From: Thalassococcus_A lentus
Lineage (GTDB): Bacteria > Pseudomonadota > Alphaproteobacteria > Rhodobacterales > Rhodobacteraceae
DNA: 64,000 bases
Direction: 5' to 3'
Assembly (NCBI RefSeq): GCF_028023555.1
Contig: NZ_JAQIOY010000001.1
Span: 930,001 to 994,000, forward strand
This document shows positions 8,023 through 16,148 of the stretch, piece after piece. The notes below the pieces were generated by a model. The model ran no database searches, had not been told where the DNA came from, and was given only the letters and a program-made list of their open reading frames with translations. A program made the translations under genes and the position numbers. The stretch's first letter is position 1. Each line of letters opens with the position of its first letter.

Positions 8023-8552
8023 GCACGATGTCCGCTTGCGTCCGTTCCCGCAACGCGCGCGGCGTTCTGGCAGGCGAAGTTTGACGCGCATATCGCGCGG
8101 GACAGCGCCTTGCGAAAGCCCGAACAAGTTACTTTAGCCACTGACCGACTTTGAGCATGGCTGCACACCCAAGCAGACGCGCTTGAGCTTGGCGAACACG
8201 AGGTCTCGTCACTCTCAAGGCAAGACGGAAATGTCATGTCCTCTGGGCGATTGTTAGAGCGCTGCAGAGTTATGCCGCGTGCGCACAGGGTTCGATGCGC
8301 CTTCCTTCTCGCGAACGCCACTGGCTTTGAAGTGTATAGCTCACGAGCCTGTAAAGCCGTCCATGTTCAGATACCTGCAAACTATTCACCAAATCGGCGC
8401 AGTCATGAGGTTCGGAGAATATTGCCACGGAGAGACCGCTATCGACCCTCCGGGCGTAAGAGCAAGTGCTCAGCCCCGTCCGCATAACTCTCGAATACAA
8501 CAGAAAAATCCAGCCGCAGGCTGGAACGGGAGAACGCTTTCGCGGGGTAAAA
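8023..8552. other. 530-base gap with no recognisable gene
   Basis: Between the LysR terminator and the tRNA I find no reading frame with a plausible start, ribosome-binding site or recognisable protein on either strand, and no mobile-element ends. Short open frames on both strands here look random in composition. Confidence 0.5.
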
Positions 8553-8642
8553 TGGCGGAGAGGAAGGGATTCGAACCCTCGAGACGGTTTCCCGCCTACA
8601 CACTTTCCAGGCGTGCGCCTTCGACCACTCGGCCACCTCTCC
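8553..8642 (-). tRNA. tRNA-Ser (anticodon GGA)
   Basis: On the minus strand a full class II tRNA can be folded: acceptor GGAGAGG/CCTCTCC, anticodon stem CACGC/GTGTG with loop CTGGAAA (anticodon GGA, reads UCC/UCU), a long serine-type variable arm, T arm with GTTCGAAT, discriminator G and an encoded CCA at 8553-8555. No integrase or direct repeat suggests that it is an active attachment site. Confidence 0.95.
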
Positions 8643-8694
8643 GCTGGCGGGTCTATCAAAGCAGTGCGGGGAGTTGCAAGCGCATTTGAAAACA

Positions 8695-8720
8695 AAACGG
8701 CGGGCAAGGGCCCGCCGTTT
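8695..8720 (-). terminator. Rho-independent terminator of the capsule-export pair
   Basis: A perfect 11-bp stem AAACGGCGGGC / GCCCGCCGTTT with AAGG loop lies 22 bases beyond the KpsE-like stop. On the minus strand it is followed by TTTTGTTTTC. Confidence 0.85.
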
Positions 8721-8742
8721 GCAACAATTATGATCTGGCGGC

Positions 8743-10413
8743 TTAACTCGCGACTTGTTCGCGCAGAATGGAGGCTGTCAGGGAGACCATGAGATAGGCC
8801 CCGCCAAAGATCAGGAAGGCCAGAATCGTGTTCTCGAATTTGCGTGGATAGCTGGGGTCCTCAGAGGCGACCGGTTCGACCGAGGTGGTCAGATAGCGTG
8901 CCTGGCTATCCGCGTCCCGGCGAGCCTGCTCCAGACGTTCAAGGGCGGATTGCAAGCGCAGGTCCGATGAGGCCAGGTCCGCCTCAGCCAGCTTGATCTG
9001 AACCGCCTTCTCCGCAAGAGAATCTTCGCCCTCGGTCGCGGAAACCATCTGATTGTTCAGATCGGACAATAGCGCCTCGAGACGACGGACATCGCCTTGC
9101 GCGCCTTCAACCTTGGCGCGGTTTGGCCTGCTGTTGTCGAGCAGGGCCGCCAGTTGCAGGTTCTTTTCCTGAAGCTGGATTTCCACGTTGTTGATCTGTC
9201 CGCGCAGCGCAGCAATCCGGCCTTCAGGATCGATGATTGCGCCTTCCTGCTGCATGCGGACCAGCTTTTCCTGCGCCTCGCGGCGTGAAATCTCGGCTTC
9301 GAGCAACCCGGCTTCGGCGTCTTCCACGGCGTTTGACCGTTTGCGCAGCGACAAGTTGTCGACCCGGTCTTCAGCGTAACCAATCAGCGCCTTGCTGAAG
9401 TCGGCCGCTGTCTGAGCATCAGCGGCCATGATTTCCATCTTGATCACGCCTTCGGTCGGGTCATACCCAATCTCGATATTGCGCTTGTACAGCTTGTAGG
9501 CCTCTTCGTTCGATGGCTCTGCGTCAAGTCGCTGGATCGGATCGATAAATTCCTGTGTGTAGTGAGACTTGAAGCCCACGTCCTGATCAAGCCGCAGCAT
9601 GGCGTCTTTTGACACCAGATAGCTTTGAACTGCGATGGCGTCCTGATTGGTCGCAAATTGGGTGCCTGAGAACAACGATCCCATGGCGCCGCCTTGGTTT
9701 TCCGCCTTCAAGATAAGGAATTCGGATTTGGTCGAGTACATCGGGGTCGCCACAGCGTAGAAATAGTAGCCAGCCAAAAGCGTTGGCAATCCGACGAAGA
9801 ACGCCAGACGCGTCAGCAACAGCATCATTTTGCGACGACGCCGCTTTGAAAGATCCCGTTGAATCTGCATGATTTCGGCAGCGCGACGCTCTGCAGGATT
9901 CACCATTTCGGTGGAGGGAAGCTGCTGTTTCTGAACTTGCATGGTCTGCGGGAGCTGAATCTTTTGCTCTGCAGGCGGCTGCCCTGGTTGCTGCGGCGTC
10001 GGTTGTTGCGGCTTGGCTTTGGCCGCAGCCTCACCTTCGCCGGGCACCACGAGCTCCAACATATTGGCGCGTTGGAAAGGGTCTATGCCCTTGGCTCTGA
10101 GCAAACGAACAGCGTCAAAGTCCGAGGTCGCCGGCAATCCGTGTTTCTGTGCGACGCGACGGGCCATACGAAGCTGACGGCCTGTCAGCCCTTCCTGACG
10201 GATCGCATCGATGTCGGTTTCCGCAGCAACCTGATTGGCCGAGCTTACCTCGCCGGCGCGGCCCGTGCCGACCGGTTCAGGACGCGTCGGCGCAGCCGGT
10301 TGCTGTGGTCTGGGCGCGGCGGGCTGCGCGGCCATGTCGTCGGGCAAACCGGCTGAGCCAGCTGCGGCAGACCGCTTGATGCGGAACTTTTTAGCCTTGG
10401 GTTTCGTAGTCAT
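8743..10413 (-). CDS. KpsE/RkpR-like capsule polysaccharide export inner-membrane protein
   Basis: A polysaccharide co-polymerase type protein (556 aa) that would link an ABC capsule exporter to the outer-membrane channel. Residues 1-190 are a proline- and glutamine-rich cytoplasmic extension containing a helical block (GLTGRQLRMARRVAQKHGLP). A first membrane helix lies at about 196-223, followed by a long periplasmic coiled-coil region (AQEKLVRMQQEGAII, QLQEKNLQLAALLDN) and a final helix at about 526-548. Classical KpsE has about 380 residues, so the N-terminal extension is the odd part. The start MTTKPKAKKF lies inside the end of the ATPase gene (23-base overlap), showing tight coupling. 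Confidence 0.85.
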   Translation of the reverse strand: MTTKPKAKKFRIKRSAAAGSAGLPDDMAAQPAAPRPQQPAAPTRPEPVGTGRAGEVSSANQVAAETDIDAIRQEGLTGRQLRMARRVAQKHGLPATSDFDAVRLLRAKGIDPFQRANMLELVVPGEGEAAAKAKPQQPTPQQPGQPPAEQKIQLPQTMQVQKQQLPSTEMVNPAERRAAEIMQIQRDLSKRRRRKMMLLLTRLAFFVGLPTLLAGYYFYAVATPMYSTKSEFLILKAENQGGAMGSLFSGTQFATNQDAIAVQSYLVSKDAMLRLDQDVGFKSHYTQEFIDPIQRLDAEPSNEEAYKLYKRNIEIGYDPTEGVIKMEIMAADAQTAADFSKALIGYAEDRVDNLSLRKRSNAVEDAEAGLLEAEISRREAQEKLVRMQQEGAIIDPEGRIAALRGQINNVEIQLQEKNLQLAALLDNSRPNRAKVEGAQGDVRRLEALLSDLNNQMVSATEGEDSLAEKAVQIKLAEADLASSDLRLQSALERLEQARRDADSQARYLTTSVEPVASEDPSYPRKFENTILAFLIFGGAYLMVSLTASILREQVAS

Positions 10414-11050
10414 AGAGCTGTTTCGCTTCTTCCAAGGTTTCAAACATTTGCAATTTGCCATCAACGAGGACAGCGGCCTTGCGGGCGAATTTTTCCAGGA
10501 TTTGGGCCTGGTGGCTGACGATGATGATCGTCGTCGTGCGCAAGCGTTCGGCAAGGATCTCTCCTGCACGCTTGTTGAAGGCGGTGTCCGTCGAATTCGG
10601 CATGCCTTCGTCGATCAGGTACATGTCGAAATCCAGCGCAAGCATCAGCGAAAAGGTAAACCGTGCCCGCATGCCGGACGAATAGGTGCCGATCGGCTGG
10701 TCAAAGTATTCCTTGAGATCGCAAAGCCATCGGCAAAAGCTTTCGACATAGTCCGGGTCAAGACCGTAGAGCCTGGCAATGTACCGTGCGTTTTCACGTG
10801 CCGAGATTTTGGACACCACTCCGCCCATATATCCAAGCGGGAACGATATCCGGCAACCGCGGCGAATTTCACCTTCGTCCGGTTTTTCCAGACCGGCCAT
10901 CATTTTGATCAGAGTTGTTTTGCCTGTCCCGTTTGGCGCCAGGATTCCAAGGCTTTGGCCCAGCTCAACGCGGAACGACACACGATCAAGGATGATCTTG
11001 CGCTGGGTGCCTGTCCAAAAGGACTTGCTGACCATGTCGAACTCTAGCAT
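10391..11050 (-). CDS. KpsT/CtrD-like capsule polysaccharide export ATPase
   Basis: ATP-binding subunit (219 aa, typical KpsT length) of an ABC-2 exporter for capsule or similar polysaccharide. Walker A is LAPNGTGKTT, the signature is the family-typical YSSGMRARF and Walker B is MYLIDEGM. The Walker A Gly-Pro is replaced by Ala-Pro, which occurs in this family. It is followed by the KpsE-like gene with a 23-base overlap. A KpsM-type permease, needed to complete the exporter, is absent on both sides in this window and must be encoded elsewhere. Confidence 0.88.
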   Translation of the reverse strand: MLEFDMVSKSFWTGTQRKIILDRVSFRVELGQSLGILAPNGTGKTTLIKMMAGLEKPDEGEIRRGCRISFPLGYMGGVVSKISARENARYIARLYGLDPDYVESFCRWLCDLKEYFDQPIGTYSSGMRARFTFSLMLALDFDMYLIDEGMPNSTDTAFNKRAGEILAERLRTTTIIIVSHQAQILEKFARKAAVLVDGKLQMFETLEEAKQLYDYETQG

Positions 11051-11124
11051 TGCTTTGCCCCGGGCTGCCCGTCGTGTGATGTGGTGCGGGCTCAGGCTCT
11101 GATCTATGAGCCAATTCTGACTTT

Positions 11125-11153
11125 ATTATGGCCCTTTGTGGAAACAAAAACAA
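11125..11153 (-). promoter_or_regulatory. Candidate sigma-70 promoter of the KpsT-KpsE pair
   Basis: On the minus strand TTGTTT and CATAAT are spaced by 17 bases, 75 bases upstream of the KpsT start. A short inverted repeat TTGCCA-TGAAC-TGGCAA (11170-11186) lies just upstream, near the end of the ArsP-like gene, and might be an operator or a weak terminator. Confidence 0.45.
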
Positions 11154-11222
11154 CGAAACCGCCCGTGAATTGCCATGAACTGGCAACAATCCCGCATCGG
11201 CTGAAGCTCTTGGTAATCCCGA

Positions 11223-12248
11223 CTAGGCGATCAGCGCCCAACCCAGGCCTGCGATGATCGCTCCGACCAAGGCGTATCCGAGGTATGCAGCAAAAACGCG
11301 TGGCTTGACCAAGGCCCAGACCGCAATAGCGGCAGGAATGCAGCTGACGCCCCCGGCAATGACAAAGCTCATGGCGGCGCCCGGTGCCATGCCTTGTTCC
11401 AGCAAGGCATGCACAAGGGGGACTGCCGCGTATCCGTTAAGGTAGGCAGGCGCGCCGACCAAGGCGCCCATGATGATCGGATACAATCCTGTACCCCCGA
11501 GGAAACTGGCCACCAGGCTGGCCGGAACATAGTGGATCATGACCGCTTCGATTACATAGGCCAGTGTCAGCCATTTGAGCAAAAACAGCGCATTCTCAAG
11601 CCCGGTATCCAGAAACGTCTGCCGGCGGTCTGCATGGTTCCAGAATGCCCAGACTGGTTTGCCCTGAAATGGTTTGCTGACACCGCAGCAACCACCGATC
11701 TGTGGGCGTGCGCGCAGGGGATCGGCAAAGACCGGCGAGGTTGCAAAGGTCTTTGTGGCAAAGCCGCCCAGCAGTCCGACGCCGACCGCAGCGATGGTCT
11801 TGGCCAGTGCGAATTCCCAACCCAATGTCCCGGCTGTGATCAGGAACATCGCCGGGTCCATCAAAGGTGATGCCAACCAGAACGCCATAACCGCGCTCAG
11901 CGGCGCACCAACGGCCAAAAGCGCTGCAATAAAGGGGATGACTTCGCAGGAACAAAACGGAGAGAGCCCGCCCAGCATTGCGGCGAGGATGATCATTCTG
12001 ACCTCGCGGCCTTCAAAGGCTTTGGCCAGCAGGGTTTCCGCACCCGTGGCCTTTAGATAGGCGACTGCGAGCACGGCAAACAGAATGAAAGGGGCCGTTC
12101 CTGCCAATGCGCCCAGAGTGAACTCCACAGTCGGCAGGAATTGTGGTGTGTCCAATACGGCCACGACCAAAAGGATAAGACCGGTCGCGCCCCAGGCTTT
12201 GGAAATCTTGGGGAATTTGCGGTTCGGCGTTTGAGATGTTTCAGCCAT
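11223..12248 (-). CDS. ArsP-like permease (DUF318 family)
   Basis: Inner-membrane permease of 341 aa with about eight to ten helices. It has the family hallmark FCSCEVIPF near residue 97, the repeated GAP(L/A)xA and GGVSC motifs in the second half, and a cytoplasmic or periplasmic loop with a paired cysteine GGCCG. Relatives export trivalent organoarsenicals or metal ions through the CSC cysteines. I chose the ATG at 12248 because AAGGA is about seven bases upstream; two earlier ATGs are possible. It overlaps the ArsR gene by 8 bases, so the sensor and permease are one unit. Whether the substrate is arsenic, copper, zinc or a thiol is open. Confidence 0.8.
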   Translation of the reverse strand: MAETSQTPNRKFPKISKAWGATGLILLVVAVLDTPQFLPTVEFTLGALAGTAPFILFAVLAVAYLKATGAETLLAKAFEGREVRMIILAAMLGGLSPFCSCEVIPFIAALLAVGAPLSAVMAFWLASPLMDPAMFLITAGTLGWEFALAKTIAAVGVGLLGGFATKTFATSPVFADPLRARPQIGGCCGVSKPFQGKPVWAFWNHADRRQTFLDTGLENALFLLKWLTLAYVIEAVMIHYVPASLVASFLGGTGLYPIIMGALVGAPAYLNGYAAVPLVHALLEQGMAPGAAMSFVIAGGVSCIPAAIAVWALVKPRVFAAYLGYALVGAIIAGLGWALIA

Positions 12249-12576
12249 GGTCATGTCCTTCGACGCAGTCGGCACAGCATTCGTTCAGCAGAAACTCTGA
12301 CAACGAGGCGACTTCGCTGTAGTCAGCGGCGGCGCAAATGATGCTGCGTCCGTCGCGGTTTTGTCTGACCAGCCCTGCGGCGGTCAGGATTTTCAGATGA
12401 TGAGTCAGGGTGGAACCTGTGATGCCGCATCGTTCGCCAAGTGTGCCGATGCGCAGGCCATCATTGCCGGCGCGCACCAGAGTATTGAGCACCGCCAATC
12501 GTTGCTCGGATCCGAGGGCCGCAAACTTGGCGGCGGCAACGGCAAAGGTTTGGTCTGTGGGAATCATCTTTTTCAT
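12241..12576 (-). CDS. ArsR/SmtB-family metal-responsive repressor
   Basis: Winged-helix repressor of 111 aa. The recognition helix is around GITGSTLTHHLKILTAAGLV (residues 53-72). The C-terminus is rich in ligands: CCADCVEGHDHG, giving three Cys and two His in the last 12 residues, a likely metal-sensing site; this differs from the ELCVCDL site of classical ArsR. Start chosen at 12576 (MKKMIPTDQ); the 5' leader lacks a clear ribosome-binding site because the operator-like repeat abuts the ATG. It overlaps the permease gene and is divergent from the glycosylase gene. Confidence 0.85.
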   Translation of the reverse strand: MKKMIPTDQTFAVAAAKFAALGSEQRLAVLNTLVRAGNDGLRIGTLGERCGITGSTLTHHLKILTAAGLVRQNRDGRSIICAAADYSEVASLSEFLLNECCADCVEGHDHG

Positions 12577-12636
12577 ATTTCTAGAATTATCGAAATAATG
12601 ATAAACCGCAACTGTTATTTCGACAATGTTCGAAAT
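12577..12636. promoter_or_regulatory. Two ATTTC-N10-GAAAT operators, 40 bases apart
   Basis: Between the ArsR gene and the divergent glycosylase gene are two imperfect 20-base palindromes with the same outer arms: 12577-12596 (ATTTC TAGAATTATC GAAAT) and 12617-12636 (ATTTC GACAATGTTC GAAAT). Their centres are exactly 40 bases apart, near four helical turns. The first touches the ArsR start codon. AT-rich palindromes of this kind are usual for ArsR-family repressors, so autoregulation is likely. Confidence 0.65.
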
Positions 12637-12679
12637 GAACATGTGAATTGTACGTGGTGGCGGATTGCGTATTTTGCCT

Positions 12680-13279
12680 ATGATGGACGCCTTTGGAAAA
12701 CTCGTTACAGATATTGCGCAGTGCCGTCTGTGCGCGGACCGCTTTGCTGAAACGGCGACCACCCATGCACCGCGCCCGGTGGTTTGGTTTGCGCGCGGGG
12801 CGCGCATCATTATCGCGGGACAGGCGCCCGGGATGCGCGTGCACAAAAGTGGCAGGCCTTTTGACGACCCGTCGGGTGACAGACTGCGGGCGTGGATGGG
12901 TATTGATGCCGATACATTTTACGATCGTTCTCGCATTGCCATCGTTCCGATGGCGTTTTGTTTTCCGGGCTACGACGATGCTGGGTCCGATCTTCCGCCG
13001 CCTGCACTGTGCCGCAAGACATGGCACGACAGCGTCTTTGATGCCTTGGATGCTGCTGACTTGATGCTTGTGATCGGCGGTTATGCCCATCGCTATCATT
13101 TGAAGACAAAGACTGGTGTGACCGAAACCGTTGCCGCATGGCGTGACCATTTGCCGACGATCTTGCCCTTGCCGCATCCGTCCTGGCGCAATACCGGTTG
13201 GATCAAACGCAACCCGTGGTTCGAGTCAGATTTGCTGCCCGTTCTGCGAACCCGTGTCAGTGAGGCCTTAAATGACTGA
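12680..13279 (+). CDS. Uracil-DNA glycosylase superfamily protein with Fe-S cysteine pattern
   Basis: A 199-aa member of the UDG superfamily (COG1573). Motif 1 is GQAPGMRVHKSGRPF and motif 2 is LPHPSWRN near residue 167. Four cysteines fit the iron-sulfur pattern of family 4/5 enzymes: C15-x2-C18 at the N-terminus, then a C-x16-C pair (FCFPGY...ALC). It probably removes uracil or related lesions from DNA, but motif 1 lacks the Glu-Asp typical of family 4, so the activity class is unsure. Start at the ATGATG of 12680; an earlier TTG at 12665 is possible. It overlaps the SseB-like gene by eight bases. Confidence 0.75.
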   Translation: MMDAFGKLVTDIAQCRLCADRFAETATTHAPRPVVWFARGARIIIAGQAPGMRVHKSGRPFDDPSGDRLRAWMGIDADTFYDRSRIAIVPMAFCFPGYDDAGSDLPPPALCRKTWHDSVFDALDAADLMLVIGGYAHRYHLKTKTGVTETVAAWRDHLPTILPLPHPSWRNTGWIKRNPWFESDLLPVLRTRVSEALND

Positions 13280-14060
13280 AACGCCCTTGGATCGCGCGCA
13301 TGCTGCAATGGAGGCGGATCCAACGAATGATACTCTGCGCTTGCGGTTCTACGATGCATTGGCCGCAGCTGAGTTGTTCTTGATGCTGGCCGAAGAGCCG
13401 CAGGGTGGTTCAGTTTCGCCTGAAATCTTCGATGTGCAGGATGCACGGTTTGTGCTGGCCTTCGATCTTGAAGAACGCCTGTCCGCTTTTGCTGGAAAAC
13501 CGGTACCCTATGCTGCGCTGTCCGGGCGTGCCTTGGCGCAGATGTTGTCGGGGCAGGGGATTGGTCTTGCCCTCAATCTCGAAGTGGCCCCATCGGCAAT
13601 CCTTTTGCCAGATGAAGCGCTGGGCTGGCTGATGCAGACCTTGTCTGCAGCGCCGACAGAGTCGGAAGCCAAGGTCGAAACACTGGCCGCGCCCCGATCT
13701 CTGCCAGAGGCACTTTTGACGTCACTGGATGCCAAATTGGCGGCCGCCGAGGGGCTGGCTCGGAAAGCATACCTGGCTGAAGTGACATACGAAGGCGGTG
13801 CCAAAGGCCATTTGCTGGGTATCACGGGTGCCCCGGATGGGGCGCAGGATCACTTGGTCCGTGCAATCAATGAGGCGCTGGTTTTTTCCGGTTTGGACGC
13901 CGGGGCTTTGGACGTCGCGTTTCTGCGGGACAGTGACCCGCTGGCCGCGCAATTGGCCGGGGTTGCGCTGCGATTTGATTTACCACAGCCACAGGTCAGC
14001 GTCCGCGCGGAACGGGTCGCTCCGGGAACGAACCCTGACAAGCCGCCTAAACTGCGCTGA
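13272..14060 (+). CDS. SseB-like family protein
   Basis: Soluble protein of 262 aa with the SseB N-terminal domain over about residues 5-125 (TLRLRFYDALAAAELFLMLA, VLAFDLEERLSAFAG, YAALSGRALAQML) and a C-terminal SseB-type domain. The Rhodobacteraceae version is widespread and its role is unknown. The start overlaps the glycosylase stop by eight bases, so the two are probably co-transcribed. It is convergent with the peptidase gene; a short GCGCC-AAT-GGCGC stem-loop lies in the 26-base gap. Confidence 0.75.
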   Translation: MTETPLDRAHAAMEADPTNDTLRLRFYDALAAAELFLMLAEEPQGGSVSPEIFDVQDARFVLAFDLEERLSAFAGKPVPYAALSGRALAQMLSGQGIGLALNLEVAPSAILLPDEALGWLMQTLSAAPTESEAKVETLAAPRSLPEALLTSLDAKLAAAEGLARKAYLAEVTYEGGAKGHLLGITGAPDGAQDHLVRAINEALVFSGLDAGALDVAFLRDSDPLAAQLAGVALRFDLPQPQVSVRAERVAPGTNPDKPPKLR

Positions 14061-14086
14061 ATGAACCGCGCCAATGGCGCCGCTGG

Positions 14087-15094
14087 TTAAACCAGGCCTA
14101 GTTCCTCGCGGAGTGTGGGCAAGGTATCACCTTGTTCCGGTTGCGCATGCCAGACGGCCCTTGCGATTGCGCGCGCAAGGCAAACAGAAGCGGCATGGCC
14201 AATCTGGCTGAGTTGAAGATCAGGCATCGCGAGGTCTTTTTCACCCGTTGCAGCGGCGAAAACCAAATCACCATCCATAGGCGTGTGCGAGGGCTGGATT
14301 GCGCGTGCCATGCCATCATGTGCTGCGACGGCCATCCTGTGGCATTGTGCTTTTGACAGTTTGGCATCGGTTGCAACCGCCGCAATCGTGGTGTTGCCGA
14401 CCTTTGCCATGGCCTGAAGCTTGCGACTGTCGGGCAAGGGTTGGAAACCCGGTGCAGGGTCAGGGCCCAAGCCTCCGAATTCCTTTCCGAATTCGCTATG
14501 CGATGCCCAGAAATGTCGGCCGCTGGGTGTCGTAACGCTGCCCAGTGGGTTAACCGCAACCAGCGCACCCACTGTGATACCGTCTTCCAAGACCAAAGAG
14601 GCCGATCCGAGCCCACCTTTGTGCATCGCGGTTTGCGCTCCGCTGCCAGCGCCTTGCGTTCCCAGTTCGAAGTCTGTGTCCGCCTCAGCAAGCGCAGCGC
14701 GACCCAGGGCGGGGTATGGGTTTTCCTGCCAGTCCTTGTCCCCACCGTTGAGCAGATCGAACAGGATGGCGGCGGGCACCAAGGGCACGCGCGCGCTGAG
14801 CACAGGAAATCCTCGACCTGCCTCGTAAAGTGCATCCATGACACCCTGGGCCGCGGCAAGCCCAAAGGCGCTGCCACCTGACAGGACCAAAGCGTCCACA
14901 CCGGGGGCAGTTTTGTCGGGCGCCAGCAGATCTGTTTCACGGGTGCCGGGTGCGCCGCCCTGAACTGCAACCGAAGCCGTGAATGGTGCATCCCCGACCA
15001 AGACGGTTGTTCCGGTTTTTCGCAGCGGATCCCGCGCGTTGCCTACCCTCAGGCCCTTGATATCGGTGATCAGATTTTTAGGCCCGGGTTGCAT
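14087..15094 (-). CDS. P1-family (DmpA/S58-like) peptidase
   Basis: A 335-aa Ntn-fold hydrolase of the P1 family, which includes L-aminopeptidase D-Ala-esterase DmpA and beta-aminopeptidases. Family landmarks are the start ITDIKGLRVGNA, the VLSGGSAFGLAAAQGVMDAL block, the region GALVAVNPLGSVTTPSG, which probably contains the self-cleavage/nucleophile segment, and TTIAAVATDAKLSKAQC. AGGAG lies upstream of the ATG at 15094. It is divergent from the peptide-type ABC importer 110 bases away, which makes a role on the imported compound possible but unproven. Confidence 0.85.
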   Translation of the reverse strand: MQPGPKNLITDIKGLRVGNARDPLRKTGTTVLVGDAPFTASVAVQGGAPGTRETDLLAPDKTAPGVDALVLSGGSAFGLAAAQGVMDALYEAGRGFPVLSARVPLVPAAILFDLLNGGDKDWQENPYPALGRAALAEADTDFELGTQGAGSGAQTAMHKGGLGSASLVLEDGITVGALVAVNPLGSVTTPSGRHFWASHSEFGKEFGGLGPDPAPGFQPLPDSRKLQAMAKVGNTTIAAVATDAKLSKAQCHRMAVAAHDGMARAIQPSHTPMDGDLVFAAATGEKDLAMPDLQLSQIGHAASVCLARAIARAVWHAQPEQGDTLPTLREELGLV

Positions 15095-15203
15095 GGTCGC
15101 TCCTGTTCTTTGGTGGCGTGATGGTTCTTTAAAATCGCATTGGGTGCAAGCCCGCGTCCTTTGCGGCTGGACCCCTGTCGCAAGCGCCCCTAACCTGCGC
15201 CGC

Positions 15204-16148
15204 ATGCTGCGATATGCTTTGAAACGTTTGACCTCGCTGGCTGTGAGCCTGCTGATCGCTTCGGTGGTGATTTTCGTGGTTGTCGAAATCGCGCCCGGTG
15301 ATCCGGCCAGCTTTATGTTGGGGATCAATGCGCAGCCTGACACGATCGCGGCTTTGCGCGCGGAACTGGGTTTGGACGTTCCCAAATTCCAGCGCTACCT
15401 CGACTGGGTCGGTGGAATGCTCGTGGGTGATTTCGGAACCTCATACACCTATCGCACCGAAGTATCTGGCATGATTGCAGATCGTCTTTGGATATCCCTG
15501 CCGTTGGCAATATATGCGCTGATGATTTCGACGCTGATCGCTTTTCCCGCCGGAATTATCGCAGCGTCGCGGCGTGGGCGCCCGGCGGACATCGGCGTCA
15601 TGGGCGCAACGCAACTGGGTGTTGCGATCCCCAATTTCTGGTTTGCCATGCTGCTGGTGCTGCTATTCGCCATCAAACTGCGCTGGTTTTCTGCGGGGGG
15701 CTTTCCCGGTTGGGAAAGCCCGGCAGAAGCGATCAAGGCATTGACCCTGCCCGCAATCGCACTGGCTCTGCCGCAGGCTGCCATTCTGGCGCGGGTTATG
15801 CGTTCGTCGCTAATCGACATTTTGGGTGAAGACTTCATCAGAACCGCCCGGGCCAAGGGGTTGTCGCGCCGCCAGGCCCTCTGGCGGCACGGGTTGAGAA
15901 ATGCTCTGATCCCGGTCTTGACCATCATTGGTCTGCAGTTTTCCTTCCTGATTGCCGGGGCGATCATTATCGAGCAGGTCTTTTTCCTGCCCGGCCTGGG
16001 ACGATTGATTTTTCAAGCGATTACGCAGCGCGATCTCATCGTCGTTGAATCGGTTGTGATGCTTTTGGTGTTTGCCGTTATCATCGTGAATTTCATGGTG
16101 GACTTGGCCTATGCGGCCGTTGATCCAAGGTTGAGGGCGCGCACATGA
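15204..16148 (+). CDS. Peptide/nickel-type ABC importer permease (DppB-like)
   Basis: First permease (314 aa) of a dipeptide-type importer. The N-terminal MLRYALKRLTSLAVSLLIAS helix, APGDPA motif, and the EAA loop DFIRTARAKGLSRRQALWRH are those of DppB/OppB. No good ribosome-binding site precedes the ATG at 15204. The next gene begins inside its stop codon (ATGA). It heads an eight-gene same-strand cluster of enzymes reaching 22885. Confidence 0.9.
   Translation: MLRYALKRLTSLAVSLLIASVVIFVVVEIAPGDPASFMLGINAQPDTIAALRAELGLDVPKFQRYLDWVGGMLVGDFGTSYTYRTEVSGMIADRLWISLPLAIYALMISTLIAFPAGIIAASRRGRPADIGVMGATQLGVAIPNFWFAMLLVLLFAIKLRWFSAGGFPGWESPAEAIKALTLPAIALALPQAAILARVMRSSLIDILGEDFIRTARAKGLSRRQALWRHGLRNALIPVLTIIGLQFSFLIAGAIIIEQVFFLPGLGRLIFQAITQRDLIVVESVVMLLVFAVIIVNFMVDLAYAAVDPRLRART

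Noticed and set aside
7998..8321. A 107-codon minus-strand frame in the gap after the LysR gene
   Set aside because: It overlaps the LysR terminator, has no family match and no supported ribosome-binding site.
8553..8642. tRNA-Ser as an attachment site of an integrated element
   Set aside because: No integrase, no repeated 3' tRNA end and no change in gene style on either side.
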